Shown: positions 45,306 to 57,907 of the stretch, in pieces
How positions within the stretch are numbered: the first letter of the stretch is position 1
Layout: each line of letters starts with the position of its first letter
Assembly: GCA_916048095.2 (NCBI GenBank)
Contig: OU696578.1
Coordinates: forward strand, 9,477,045 to 9,541,044
DNA: 64,000 nucleotides
Direction of reading: 5' to 3'
From: Sacculina carcini
Lineage: Eukaryota; Arthropoda; Thecostraca; Sacculinidae
Made by a program: the position numbers and the translations under genes
Notes under the pieces: generated by a model
Database searches by the model: none
What the model saw: the letters and a program-made list of their open reading frames with translations, nothing else
What the model was told of the DNA's origin: nothing

Positions 45306-46500
45306 ACCCACTGGTTTAGCACAATCAGCTATAAATATATCACACGATGCGTGATATCATAAGAACCCACAACTCCGTGAATGTGTACAGTATGTGCGTG
45401 TGGGTGCATTTGTGTGTGTGTGTGTGTATGTTAGTTACTAATTGTCTTATTACACACAGACAGAAAGAGAAAGTGTGAGTTTGCTGCAGCCAATATTGGA
45501 GCGCGGAAACAATGATGTCAGATTGTGTCAAACTGGTTGTGTTCCGGTAATTAGCATGGGTCGTCGTTGTATGCAATTCCCAGTGTAATTGACTTCGATA
45601 TGTTGGCTAATGACACAATGCAACAAACGTGAAATGACAAACGAAAATTATTCCACTGTTTCAGGTGATTTTTTTCTTGTCTTCCAAACAACGGAATGCA
45701 GCAGATGCACAATGTAAACACTGCCATCAGTTCTACACATTATACATCACTCACTAAGGCAGCGGTCGAATTTGTCATCGGAAAGGCTCAGTTCACACAT
45801 CGCACATAACCTGATGTCACACAGACATTGAACGTAACAAGGATATGACACCATAACTATAATGCTGCTCAATGACCACCAATCATTCAAATGAACAGGC
45901 CACCGCGCAATTGAGCAAATTATCATAGCAAATGCATGACATCAAGTGCATGACGGCGTGCGTGACAGCTGCATGATATGATGCATGACGCTTGCGCTTC
46001 AAGAATGTTTTTGCAATGCTGTTGAAATCGCAAGTATTTCGCATCGAATAGTGGGAAATGGTCAAAATAGTACTTAGTTTTTGTTCTAATGTTTCAATAT
46101 TTTGTCATTTAAATATTTAGTTCAGAATAATTATATTTTTGACTCGCTTCATGCCACTCAATATTGCTGGTGAAAATGAACGGCTCCATCACAGTCACAT
46201 CATAATTCAGCAAATAAGGAGCAGTAAAGTGATGAATGAATATTTATTGGCACAAATTAATAACATTACACCATACAATAATGTATTTTCACTGTATATA
46301 TGGGAAACTGATGCCCACTCGCACTTATATATATGAGTGTAGGTGTGTTTATCTGTGTGTGTGTGTTGTGTGTGTGTATCATGAGAGTACTGTCAGAATA
46401 CATGCTCGTGTTGAATGTTTCAATCATCGAGTCCCAACACTAGCAGTATATCAAGGTGCTGATGAGAGAGAACCGCGACAGATCGAGCTAGCTAGCTAGC
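45306..46500. other. No gene recognised
   Basis: Intergenic region 3' of the CAP gene, with a short (GT)n near 45412-45430 and ordinary AT-rich sequence. Confidence 0.4.
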
Positions 46501-46548
46501 TGGGTGGCGGCGATGTTTCTTTGCTAGCTTGGTTTTCTTGCAGTCATC

Positions 46549-47761
46549 TTACACGAGCAGTTGAGCAGCCATCCAGGTGAACTGATCCCTGGGACAAAAC
46601 AGGTAGCGATCGAAGCGGAAACATCTCGTTTGCCGATCAGCTGTGATGAGGTAAATGGTGAGTGAGGATGGTCTCCCTGGCAGGGGAGGAACTGAGTTTG
46701 GTAGGCTGATAGGTCTGGTAAATGAGTTGGTCGGTGTTGTCGGCTGTCGTTGCGGAAGATGTTGCATTTGTTGAGATGCAGCAGGTCTGTTAAACATTGG
46801 CACGGCGGGCTGCTGGGGAGTAGGTCTGTTGAACATTGGAACCGCTGGTTGCTGGCTGGAACCGACGGATCCACCTCCTCCAGCACCGCCTGACTCGCAG
46901 AGACCAAAGTAACGAGAAGAACAGCTGGTGCCCCGGGGACACTGCGAACACGCGCGACCGATTCTGTACATTGGTCGAGATACGATGTTTCCTCCGGGGG
47001 CGTAGTTGCAGCCGTAAGTCTTGTGATCGCGACCATTGCGTCGAAAATGCACGTATCCACAACCTACACTGTGTGTGTCCGCCCACATCATGGCTGTGTA
47101 GTGTCCGATCATGTGAGAGGTAGCGCTGTTAAATCACATAAAACGTCGAGCAATCAGTCACCTTGTCACTTATCACCTTGTCTCAATATCTACCAGTATC
47201 ATTATCAGTATCAGTATCAGTATCTTTGAACAGACTACTGAGTTTCAGAAAGACGATGTTTTCTTTGCCGTAGTTTATACAAGAGTGAGGTATATTCTTG
47301 CGAGTAGTGTTTCACCTGGGAAATGATGAGACGTAGCGCTTGTTGAACTTGTCCACTTCGTCGTACCAGCCACTCTCAACGGCTCCCGTCCAGTTGGGCT
47401 GCATCACGTCGGTGCGAGACAAAATGCTCATGTACAGGTTCTGTCCGACCGCGCGGTACCTGTCTGGTACACGTGCAAGTGCACTAGTGAGTGATGCACG
47501 CGCCAGGCAATATGATTCAATATGAAATTAAACATGCTGAAATAAGCAATAACTACATCTAGCGGTGGAATGCAGCAAGCGCGTGCTGGTGCATTATTGC
47601 ATGCAGGGTTGCACGTGAGGTACCGGCAGTGTATGTTCTCACTGATTTGTATTGCGCAGGAATAAATTAAGAGCTCGTGTGCCCCGCCTTTCAGAGATCA
47701 AATGCATCTTTGAAACTTTTGATAATATTTTTGTATCCTTTTATAGCATGTGCTTGTGTGC

Positions 47762-47850
<89 letters not shown>

Positions 47851-48477
47851 TGTGTGTGAGAGAGAGAGTGTGCAGTATTACCTGTGGCACGACATTGTCC
47901 GCAGTCGTGTTCAAAACGACACTGCTCCACCCACCGCTGTGCCACCATCGCCAGCTCTGGATCCCATCGCTGCGACACAACAACACGCGCAAGTCAACCT
48001 TAGTGCTGCTCTCATGAACACCTGGTCAATTAATGCACCTGAACGAGGCGGTGCTGGTGTCAGTGAGGTGTCAGTGAGATGTCAGTGAGATGTCAGTGAG
48101 ATGTCAGTGAGATGTCAGTGAGGTGTCAGTGAGATGTCAGTGAGGTGTCAGTGCAGAAATGTCAGTGTTCTTGCACGTGCACTCACCAGTTGTCTCATGT
48201 TGGAGGCGGGGGGTTGAGGTCCCCCCAGCAGCCCCCTGCGCTCGCCACCCACCGCCACGCGATTGCGCAGTTGGTTGTGCAGTGCCAGAACATGGTCAAC
48301 ATGCTGGTCGGACATTCCTCGAGCCACCACCAGCCCGCACTCACCTCGCTGGTCCACCCTGGTAAAGCGACACATGGTGTGATGACGACTGAGAGAGCAG
48401 TACTGGTTGGCTCGTGCTGCAGTCACTGTCAGTACTAGCAGGGCAGTCACCTGAGTGACTCGCAGCAGTAAGGTCAT
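46549..48477 (-). CDS. Secreted CAP-superfamily protein (CRISP/antigen 5-like), 4 exons, 367 aa
   Basis: Minus-strand exons 48477-48187, 47969-47882, 47463-47316 and 47125-46549, with phases 0, 1 and 2. The N-terminus MTLLLRVTQVTALLVLTVTA is a signal peptide; an in-frame ATG 63 bp upstream was rejected because it would bury this signal. CAP landmarks in order are LALHNQLRNRVA, WDPELAMVAQRW, HDCGQCR, AVGQNLYM, the CAP1 motif GHYTAMMWADTHSVGCG, and the CAP2 motif YGCNYAPGGNI. A small cysteine hinge (CSQCPRGTSC...GLC) follows. Beyond it is a roughly 115-residue Gly/Pro/Gln-rich tail with two PAVPMFNRP copies, absent from ordinary 220-250 aa CAP proteins. The family includes venom allergens, CRISPs and GLIPRs and acts extracellularly. 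The precise role here is unknown. Confidence 0.9.
47755..47860 (+). repeat. (GT)n microsatellite in CAP intron 2
   Basis: A long pure GT run ending about 20 bp before the intron side of the exon 2 donor (47881). Confidence 0.97.
48055..48155 (+). repeat. 11-bp minisatellite, unit ATGTCAGTGAG
   Basis: Nine units of (A/G)TGTCAGTGAG in the intron between CAP exons 1 and 2. Confidence 0.93.
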
Positions 48478-48997
48478 GATTGCTGGCAGCAATGTTCCAG
48501 CACCGTCCTGCTTGAAACTGCCGTCACAAAATATGACCACTAGTTTTTATGGCAACCGTCAAATGAACTCATGTACACACACACGCACATACAGACAGAA
48601 ATAGTCCATTATGTCGCTAGTGAGAGATGTGTGTGTGAGAGCAGAGTGCTGTACTGATGACACAGTCAGGTCTGGTGTCAATTAGTTACCGGCATCTCGC
48701 TGGACCAGTGTTAACTCCTGTATTACGTCTGTTTTGCACTTGTCTCTGCCCTTTCGTCTTCTTCCAGCTGCCCGAGTGACATCTCCGTGCTTTTCCCGTT
48801 CATCTCAGTTGACAAACATGCGAGCTGTTTCGATCAATGTTCGATTAGGAAACGTCTCAATCACACTTGTCAGTCGAGCTCGCCTTACACCTGACATATG
48901 TCAGCTGTCATACGCTCACAGTGCATATTTGCTCGCTTACACATTGTACACGTTTTCAGGTGATTGAACGTAAAAGCACATCGTTTTTAGCTTAACA

Positions 48998-49086
48998 AAC
49001 ACACACACACACACACATACACACACACACACACACAAGCATACATACACACACATATACTCACACAGACACACACACATACACAC

Positions 49087-49124
<38 letters not shown>

Positions 49125-49195
49125 ACACACATACACACACACATACACGCACACACACACTGATACACTGACACACACACATACACACACAGAGG
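48998..49195 (+). repeat. CA-rich microsatellite
   Basis: ACACAC/ATACAC tract of about 200 bp. Confidence 0.95.
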
Positions 49196-49465
49196 CACAA
49201 ACAGGAAACTGATTTCACTCTCATGAAGTCTATATGCGGTGAGATATTTTCGCTCTGTAATTGAATATTTTTGCTAGATTTAAACATGATAATAGACATG
49301 TTAAAACACCCTGATGACGTCACATGCTTGTATACACCCGTTTTGGCGCACAGACAAGCGGTGACAGGTGAGAAAGTGTTGATTGACAGCTAGCGAGATT
49401 TGATCGCTCAATTTCCTCCCTGCTTCTCATCTGCGTTCCATAGTAGGACAAGTGTATGAGCGCTT

Positions 49466-49708
49466 GTATGTGTGTGTGTGTGTATGTGTGTGTGTGTATG
49501 TGTGTTTGTGTGTGTTTGTCCGTACTCAGCGTTCATGAGAGAATATCTGTATGTGTGTATGTGTGTGTGTATGTGTGTGTGTATGTGTGTGTGTATGTGT
49601 GTGTATGTGTATGTATGTGTGCGTATGTGTGTGTATGTGTGTGTGTATGTGTGTGTATGTGTATGTGCGTGTATGTGTGTATGTGTATGTGTATATGTGT
49701 GTATGTGT
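49466..49708 (+). repeat. GT-rich microsatellite
   Basis: GTGTGTATGT units, with an opposite strand bias to the CA tract 270 bp upstream. Confidence 0.95.
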
Positions 49709-50340
49709 CGGAGTTATGCGTCAACTGGATCATTTCATGATCTAGAATGCACGCAAGTCTTTAATTTCATTTAGCATGCGATATCTGTGGCGTATCGTGT
49801 ATTGTATACTCATTCTTTCACTCGTAGCTCATGTCTATTTCACTTGTCAGTGTATTGCCTAGTCAACTGTATGCATGTATGTCTGTATGTCTATGAGTGT
49901 GAATATGTGCCAAGTCTAAGTGCACCTGGTTTGTATGCTCGTCTGTAGCCTCCAGGCGGAAATTTGGTTGATCGTGTGAAGGGTGTATGTTCATTGTGTA
50001 TTACACATATGTGTATGCTTGTTTGTATGTGCGACTAGTTTGTTTGCGTCTGTAAGTATGGGTCATGTGGCCAAGATTATTTAAATGCCCAACGCGGAGA
50101 TCAAAGTGGCAGTTGGGGGTGTCATATGGTCCTAGAGGCCGCTGCACCCCAAAAATTCAATAAACAAACAAACAAAGAGGCAGTGGGGTCTTGTGTGTTT
50201 GTCGTCGAGCGTCTCGTCCACTTCCGCCGCTACTATATATCGCCCTGGAACCAAAGTTTCCTTGTGAGGACCAGCTACTCACATATACCGACAATATACT
50301 ATACTCACAAACCGATTAAAGCTTTTACAAACTCCAGAAA
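49709..50340. other. No gene recognised
   Basis: Intergenic stretch. CCCAAAAATTCAATAAACAAACAAACAAAG near 50150 could be a retroposed tail. Confidence 0.35.
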
Positions 50341-50342
50341 AT

Positions 50343-51170
50343 CCCTATCGATGAATATCTAGCCCGACAAAACCTAGCATAACCAAACCCAACTTAACCC
50401 AACCTAACTTAATCTAACCTAACCTAACCTAACCTAATCTAACCTAACTTAACCTAACCTAGCCTAACCTAACCTAACCTAACCTAACCTATCCTAGCCT
50501 AACCTAACCTAACCTAACCTAACCTAACCTAACCTATCCTAACCTAACCTAACCTAACCTAACCTAACCTAACCTAACCTAACCTAACCTAATCTAACCT
50601 AACTTAACCTAACCTAGCCTAACCTAACCTAACCTAACCTAACCTATCCTAGCCTAACCTAACCTAACCTAACCTAACCTAACCTAACCTATCCTAACCT
50701 AACCTAACCTAACCTAACCTAACCTAACCTAACCTAACCTAACCTAACCTAACCTAACCTAACCTAACCTAACCTAACCTAACCTAACCTAACCTAACCT
50801 AACCTAACCTAACCTAACCTAACCTAACCTAACCTAACCTAACCTAACCTAACCTAACCTAACCTAACCTAACCTAACCTAATCTAACCTGACCTAACAT
50901 AACCTCACCTAACCCGACTAAACCTAGCATAACCTAACCCAAACTAACCCAACCAAACGTAACCTAACCCAGCTTAATCTAACATAACCTAACCTAACCT
51001 AACCTAACCTAACCTAACCTAACCTAACCCAACTTAACCCAACCTAACTTAATCTAACCTAACCTAACCTAACCTAATCTAACCAAACTTAACCTAACCT
51101 AACCTAACATAACCTCATCTACTCAACCCAGCCCAGCCTAACCAGCATAGCCTAACTTAACCTAGCCTAA
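50343..51170 (+). repeat. Interstitial telomere-type repeat (AACCT)n = (TTAGG)n on the minus strand
   Basis: About 160 pentamers of AACCT, long stretches of them perfect (for example 50696-50880), with degenerate units at both edges. A 155-bp segment with the same variants (AATCT, AACTT, AGCCT, ATCCT) recurs, for example AATCT at 50436 and 50591, so segments have been duplicated. TTAGG is the common arthropod telomere unit. Confidence 0.95.
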
Positions 51171-51880
51171 TTTAATCCAGCAGATTACCTACTAACCTAC
51201 CTTCTACTTACTTACTAATCTAATTTACTCCAAGGGGTTAGCTGCGGATCACAGCTACACACGTATGAGCAGGCTGCGTCAAGTGTTTTGTAATTGTCAA
51301 CAGTTGAATGAGATATGAGCGGCCATTCTCCAGTTAATGTGCCAGTGTGATAATGTGCATAGGCGGGCGTTTAAGCGTGAGGTGCGTGCTTAAATGTCTG
51401 TGACCTCACTCACTGAATAAATCCCTGTCAGTCAGTCAGTCAGTCATATTTTCTTTTGAACTGTGATGCATTTAGTGGCTGCATGAGCCACATACGAAAC
51501 TCAGGCTTTGTCGAATACACACACACACACACACGTACACACACACACACAAAGCGCAGTGCCGTATTGTTATGTGGCGGCAGGGAGAACGGTGGCGTGT
51601 TAGTTGAGTGCACGCATTAATAGCTTGATTCAGGCAGCAGCACTCAACTGCCGCCTTCTTTGTGCAGGCTCGCTTTTGCCCGGCAGGTCGACACACTGAC
51701 ACACACACACACACACACACACTGACACAGGCGCCGGTGCTGGTGCGTGTGCATGCAGTCAGTGAGCGGACATAATGTGTCACTCGGAGACGGCAGCTAA
51801 GTACATCCGGTGCTTTGGCGCCATTTTGCGGCTCATTGAAGCCATTGAGATTGGTAAAAACGCGTGCCTATGAGTGACCA
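51171..51880. other. No gene recognised
   Basis: Two short CA microsatellites at 51517-51551 and 51700-51722. Confidence 0.45.
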
Positions 51881-51884
51881 AGAT

Positions 51885-53555
51885 GACACCATCACTGACA
51901 CGACATCACTGACACGACATCACTGACACGACATCACTGACACTCCACCACTGACACGACATCACTGACACGACACCACTGACACGACATCACTGACACG
52001 ACATCACTGACACGACATCACTGACACTCCACCACTGACACGACATCACTGACACGACACCACTGACACGACATCACTGACACGACACCACTGACACGAC
52101 ATCACTGACACAACATCACTGACACGACACCACTGACATGACAACACTGACACGACACCACTGACACGACATCACTGACACCATCACTGACACGACATCA
52201 CTGATATGACATCACTGACACCATCACTGACACGACACCACTGTCACGACACCACTGACACGACATCACTGACACGACATCACTGACACGACATCACTGA
52301 CACGACACCACTGACACCACCACTGACACAACACCATTGACACGACATCACTGACACGACACCACTGACACGACAACACTGACACGACATCACTGACGCG
52401 ACACCACTGACACGACATCACTGACACGACACCCCTGACACGACATCACTGACACGACACCACTGACGCGACACCATTGACACGACATCACTGACACGAC
52501 ATCACTGACACGACACCACTGACACAACACCATTGCCATGACATCACTGACACGACATCACTGACACGACATCACTGACACGACATCACTGACACCACCA
52601 CTGACACAACACCATTGCCATGACATCACTGACACGACATCACTGACACGACATCACTGACACGACATCACTGACACGACATCACTGACACCATCACTGA
52701 CACGACATCACTGATATGACATCACTGACACCATCGCTGACACGACACCACTGTCACGACACCACTGACACGACATCACTGACACGACATCACTGACACG
52801 ACATCACTGACACGACATCACTGACACGACACCACTGACACAACACCACTGACACGACACCACTGACACTCCACCACTGACACTCCACCACTGACACGAC
52901 ACCACTGCCACCACCACTGACACCACCACTGACACAACACCATTGACACGACATCACTGACACGACACCACTGACACGACACCACTGACACCACCACTGA
53001 CACAACACCATTGACACGACATCACTGATACGACACCACTGACACGACACCACTGACATGACATCACTGACACCACCACTGACACGACACCATTGACATG
53101 ACATCACTGACACGACACCACTGACACGACACCACTGACACCACCACTGACATGACACCACTGACATGACATCACTGACACCACCACTGACACAACACCA
53201 TTGCCATGACATCACTGACACGACACCACTGACACGACATCACTGACACGACACTACTGACACGACATCACTGATATGACACCACTGACACGACATCACT
53301 GACACGACAACACTGACACGACACCACTGACACGACATCACTGATATGACACCACTGACACGACATCACTGACACGACACCACTGACACCACACCACTGA
53401 CACGACACCACTGACACGACATCACCGACACCACACCACTGACACGACACCACTGACACGACATCACTGACACGACACCACTGACACGACACCACTGCCA
53501 CCACCACTGACACCACACCACTGACACGACATCACTGACACCATCACTGACGACA
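51885..53555 (+). repeat. 14-bp satellite, unit CACTGACACGACAT, about 1.67 kb
   Basis: About 120 units with variants CGACAC, ACTCC, CACCAC and ACAAC and local blocks repeated in the same order (for example CATTGCCATGACATC segments). Minus-strand open frames (VVSCQW repeats) are artefacts. Confidence 0.97.
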
Positions 53556-53699
53556 ACGTCATGATTGCTGATGATTAAGTGATAAAAAAACAGCAATCCA
53601 CTGAGTGCACAAGTGTTATCAAGAGAGTAAATCATTGCTTCCCGCTGATTCGCTGTGAATTCATTTCAAGAGGGAATTTCAAGTCAGGGCGTAAGGCGG

Positions 53700-54395
53700 A
53701 TAGCTGGTTAGTAGCCAACGTTCATCTAGTTGCTACCATCCTACAAACTCACTTCACTTTTTCTATATGGCCCTCCCTCGACTTATCGCCTCTTAACACT
53801 GTAATTCTATATATTTTCATGTACCTCGCTCCTCTCTGGAAATCCTGCAACATGCCATAAATAAATATTGTCGTTTCATGTTTCCTCCTTCCCAATTTCG
53901 TCATACGTCACCCTATCTCTACAAAATTCGATGGCTCCCGATCATCCGTAGCATCCACTTTAAAATTTGCTGTCTTGTTTATAAGATTTTGCATGACCCC
54001 CGGCAGCCTACGTACCTCTCGCAGCTTCTTACACTCTCTAATTACATTCTTTCCCGTCATCCACTTCCTCTATCCTGTCCACGTGCCCTCAATGAATCTT
54101 CCTGTTCTAGTAAATCCTTCCCATTCTATACTTCACATTTGCACAACTCTCTTCCCTCCCATGTTATCTCCTCCACATCCTTATTTTTGTTTTCTTCTTT
54201 TCTGCGCAATCATCTCTCTGTTAAATCTTTTGATCATGACTCTCACTCTCTTACGCTTCGCTCTGAGCTGTCATACCGTACCCGTCTCGCTTGATATATT
54301 TACTGGGGTATTTTGTGCTTATTCTGTTTCTTTCTACTGTCATGTTTCAATTTTTCCGTTGTGTGTCCGTATGTGTGTGCATGAGTATGTTTGTT

Positions 54396-54471
<76 letters not shown>

Positions 54472-54640
54472 TGTGTGTGTGTGTGTGTGGGTGTGTGTAT
54501 TATCCGCATGTATATTTTCCCTAAGCGGCGTGTCTTGCCTTTTTGTTTTTAATTTTTTCTCCAAGATTTGTCTTTTCGTGCGTGTGATATAATGTGCGCT
54601 ATACAAATAAATGTTAATGAGTTAATGAATCTGTTTTTAA
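53700..54640 (+). mobile_element. LINE remnant: RT C-terminal region and 3' UTR
   Basis: The open frame 53878-54294 reads RHTSPYLYKIRWLPIIRSIH, FKICCLVYKILHDPRQPTYL, SRHPLPLSCPRA and YTSHLHNSLPSHV. This is the end of a non-LTR RT (LxWLPVxxRIxFK, LVYKxLHxxxPxYLxxLL, LWNxLP). It ends with a GT-rich 3' UTR and GCGCTATACAAATAAATG, a typical LINE terminus. It is 5'-truncated. Confidence 0.85.
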
Positions 54641-54764
54641 GATTTTTTTCGCTTATTTGTCTGAATACGTGCTCTATATTGAAGATACGTTATTGTTGTT
54701 GTTCTTGTGTTAGATGAATGGGTATGATTAGCTTAACTATATTTGGCCGATTCTAGCAGATATT

Positions 54765-54900
54765 TGAAAATTGACTCCTTATATGCGACTATTATCTGAT
54801 TCAGTCGATGCATTAAGGCAAATACGTGATGCATGTACATGACTTATCGCTTCCAAAAATCAGCCCCCCCCCCATTATTGCACTCTGAATCCGCCCCTGT
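54765..54900 (+). mobile_element. hAT MITE family C, partial
   Basis: AAATACGTGATGCATGTACA, a run of C, then TTGCACTCTGAATCCGCC match the right half of family C. Confidence 0.65.
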
Positions 54901-54960
54901 ATTCAATATATTTGCTTTATTAAGCATATTTCATACACAGATCTGCCACTATATGAGAAT

Positions 54961-56348
54961 TCACATATTGCACATGTATTGTAGAAGCTGATTGGCATAG
55001 ATAGCACGTGTTGCTTCATTAACATGATGAATCTCAATCTGACAGACTTTTCGAGACTCCTCATCGCTGCCAGACCGTGAAGAAGCACGTGAGAAGGTGG
55101 AGTTGTTGAGGCAGTGATGAGAGAGGAAATCTATGGCAGGAGGAAGAACGCTACTCCAAATGACGACACGATGCTCTCTCCTGCGCATAAACTCTACGAT
55201 GAGGGAGTTGATGGTGTTGAGACTATCGTTGGCTGCGTCGCGGAACACTTCTGTCTGACTTGCAGTATTGGCTGCATGTTCCAGCATCCACACAACCTTC
55301 ACTCCGACGTCCAACAATCTGGTCAAATGCGGAACAAGTTCCTCGAGGAACTGGATGAAAACAAACGATGTACGAGAGAAGTCATCTTCGAGCACAAAAT
55401 GAAGGCCTTGAGCGAGCACGATGGTGTGAGGGCAAATGGAGTGGCTCGGTTTGTTGCCGTCATCACATCCAGCCAGATGCTCCTGCTCGCACACACGACG
55501 GAAGTCAGACAGCAGCTGCACGAAGCGCAATGTGTTGTGTCGCCACCTGTACTCAACCCGCAGTTGGACAGGGCGGTGTCTGAGTGTCGGCCCACTGAGA
55601 TGATCACCAGTGGCTACGTGTGAACACCACGCCTTGATGACGGGACGCACCAGCGAGGGACGTGCGCTAATAGCCAAACAGGTCGAGTTGGGCCAGCTGA
55701 GTGGCAGCAGCTGCCTGGGCACATGCAGGTCATGAAATGGCACGCGCAGTGATCTGTCATCGACCTGCGATCTGGTCAAGTACTTGAGTTTGAGCGTGGC
55801 GACCATTGCCTCAAACACTTGTCGCACTCTTGAATGGCCGACCATGAGCAGTCGATGGGTGCCAGTCTGACCCCCGCTATTCCCACAATCACCGGCATGT
55901 TCGGGTAGAATGATGGAGTGAGGATCGTCGGTGAATTCTTTCGCACCATCTTTCTCCAGCTGACTGAGGAGACTCAGCGAGTGGCCGCTGCAGCATGTTC
56001 TACGTCAAACAACACATATCTCATACCGGTCACAAGGTGAAGCATAGTTATTTATAGCTAGCGTGTAACTTGTAAATGTAAATGTAATATTCTATTGATA
56101 TATTTTTTGTTCAGACAAGTATGTCTGTCGTGTAGAACAGATGATGTGTTGACACACAAGCGCATGCGGTGTAGGGTATGATCTCACCGCTGAGACTCTT
56201 GTTCATGACTGCCTGGATCACTGCTCTCATAGCCCTGATGTTGACGGTGACCGCATATCAGGAGCGTAATTGTCACCGTTCCCAGCAGCCAGCCAACACC
56301 AGCCTGCAGCAAGCGCTTGCACCTTCGTGGCGAGCAGACCTGCACCAT
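54961..56348 (-). CDS. SGNH/PC-esterase-type protein resembling the CASD1 luminal domain, 2 exons, ~399 aa
   Basis: Minus-strand exons 56348-56188 and 55999-54961. The donor is CG|GTGAGA and the acceptor is GTAG|A; both are phase 2, giving one frame. Exon 1 encodes a probable signal anchor (GVGWLLGTVTITLLI). Exon 2 contains MVGHSRVRQVFEAMV, which matches the block I serine motif of the CASD1/PC-esterase family (xGDSRIRQLFxxxV). Further on are VGVKVVWMLEHAAN and a C-terminal IHHVNEATRAIYANQLLQYMC, which matches DGLHxxxxSRxxxxxxLLNxxC. The nucleophilic Ser and the His are kept; the GDS Asp is His and the DxxH Asp is Glu. CASD1 O-acetylates sialic acid in the Golgi, but the multi-membrane acyltransferase half is absent here, so this is a stand-alone relative. 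Activity and substrate are unknown. The start codon is tentative. Confidence 0.68.
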
Positions 56349-56880
56349 AGTGGACTTGGACGGCGGGACTGTCACACTGTCACCTGAACCAGGGTCAGCA
56401 ACACAACTGCACCTGTGAGAAACACCATGTTCATCCCACTCACACAACACTGAACTGCTTCCCTGTCCTGCTACCCAGACATCACTGCAGTGTGTTTGCA
56501 TGTGCTTGTGAGTGCCTGTGTGTGTGTGTGAGAGTACGCTTGTGCATTGAAGAGCATGTGAGTATGCGTCTTACAACGGCACTTTTTGCTGTTTGACAGA
56601 GCGCGGAAGACGAGGACGTCAACAAAAACTCTGCCGCCGCAGCTTGTGCATAGAAAGAGTGGATGCGAACAGAGTGAGAGGCGCAGATGATGATAACATG
56701 CATGAAGAGGAGAGGCGGACAAACGAACACGATGGAATCACTGAAGGTGGGCACCTCAAATATTGTCAATGCACGCGTGTAGTTGATTTGTCAGTGATGT
56801 AACCGACAACATACACTAATTCCAATGTCGATGCCTGAATGAAACTAAAAGTGAAAACGTTGAGACTTACACAAGACTAA
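56349..56880. other. Upstream of the SGNH gene; nothing firmly coding
   Basis: A plus-strand stretch after GCTGTTTGACAG (56600) up to AAG|GTGGGC resembles an exon but has no recognisable homology. Confidence 0.35.
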
Positions 56881-56884
56881 ATAC

Positions 56885-56895
56885 ACACAAGCACA

Positions 56896-56972
<77 letters not shown>

Positions 56973-56988
56973 ACACACATACACACAA
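56885..56988 (+). repeat. (CA)n microsatellite
   Basis: CA run with occasional AT. Confidence 0.97.
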
Positions 56989-57049
56989 GGGGCGACTTGA
57001 TTAATGTTTTTAGACATATAATTTACATGCAAAAGTTAGATAGCGATAA

Positions 57050-57675
57050 TTGTATTGTTTGGGATAATTCAGGCAAGAGGGGTCATGGAAGAAAACTCAA
57101 AAGGACTAGATGTTTGAGAGATTTTAAGAAGTATAGTTTCCCATATATAGGTGTGCTGATGTCTTTAATCAGTTAGGGTTAAAAAAAGGTTAAATGCCTA
57201 AGTGGCAGCTGCTACACGGGAAGAAGCCGAAGCTTATGAACACACAGGCGTGCCCCGTGCAGCTCGCTGCCACCGCAGAACCGACCCTCTCCACGCTATG
57301 ACGCCACAAGGACGTAAGACGTATTAGAGAGGGCCACCTCCCCAGAATGCATGGCACAACTCATGACTGATATCTGGTACCATCATTTTCTGCTGGGTGG
57401 ACAGGGGCTGTGGGATTTTAGAATTCGCCCAATGAAATTCTGCTCCGCCGGGTTTCGAACCACGGACCTCCTGCTTGTGAGGCGGGTGTGCTAACAACTG
57501 CACCACGGAGTCCACAAAATTTTAGGGGAGAATATTGTAGGAGCTAATAGCGTAGGAGCATTTAAAGAAAGACTGGATAGTGTGAAATACTGGGAATTTC
57601 AGGGAAGAGGGTGGGTTGGAGACAGGACAGTACGAGCACAGCTCATCTCCTGTGTTAAACAAATAGCTGAGTACA
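57050..57675 (+). mobile_element. LINE RT C-terminal remnant split by a SINE
   Basis: Before the SINE (about 57085-57160) a frame reads HGRKLKRTRCLRDFKKYSFP. After it (about 57540-57675) another reads GANSVGAFKERLDSVKYW and then QLISCVKQIAEYK. Both are successive parts of the usual LINE C-terminus (RKYSF.., sVxxFKxxLDxYW). The SINE therefore landed in an existing LINE copy. Confidence 0.72.
57187..57516 (-). mobile_element. tRNA-Val-derived SINE, full-length copy, minus strand
   Basis: The same head (B box GGTTCGAAACC, anticodon CAC) and body as at 14.5 kb. By eye only about five differences occur over some 320 bp. Confidence 0.9.
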
Positions 57676-57689
57676 AATAGGTGAGTACA

Positions 57690-57760
57690 CACTCACACAC
57701 ACACACTCATACACACACACACACTCATACACATACACAAACAGACAAACACACATAGTT
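57690..57760 (+). repeat. CA-rich microsatellite
   Basis: ACACACACTCATAC units. Confidence 0.85.
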
Positions 57761-57907
57761 TGTACTCACTCTCAGGTCTAAACTGAACAACATTGATGTT
57801 TCATTGTATCAGAGCCCACTGAATTTAAAAATAAAATATATTTCTAGCTCGTCTTCTATTCTGACTCGGTAGATCACTTCACTGCCAGCAGCTGCAGTGT
57901 GCCACGC

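Noticed and set aside
44617-45354. 245-aa His/Thr/Pro ORF and opposite-strand Glu/Val/Tyr ORFs
   Set aside because: Derived from the CTCATACAC minisatellite.
50343-51170. A true chromosome end
   Set aside because: Unique DNA and genes continue on both sides, so the array is interstitial in this window.
55114-55623. Plus-strand 169-aa ORF
   Set aside because: Antisense shadow of the SGNH gene exon 2, whose minus frame carries the family motifs.
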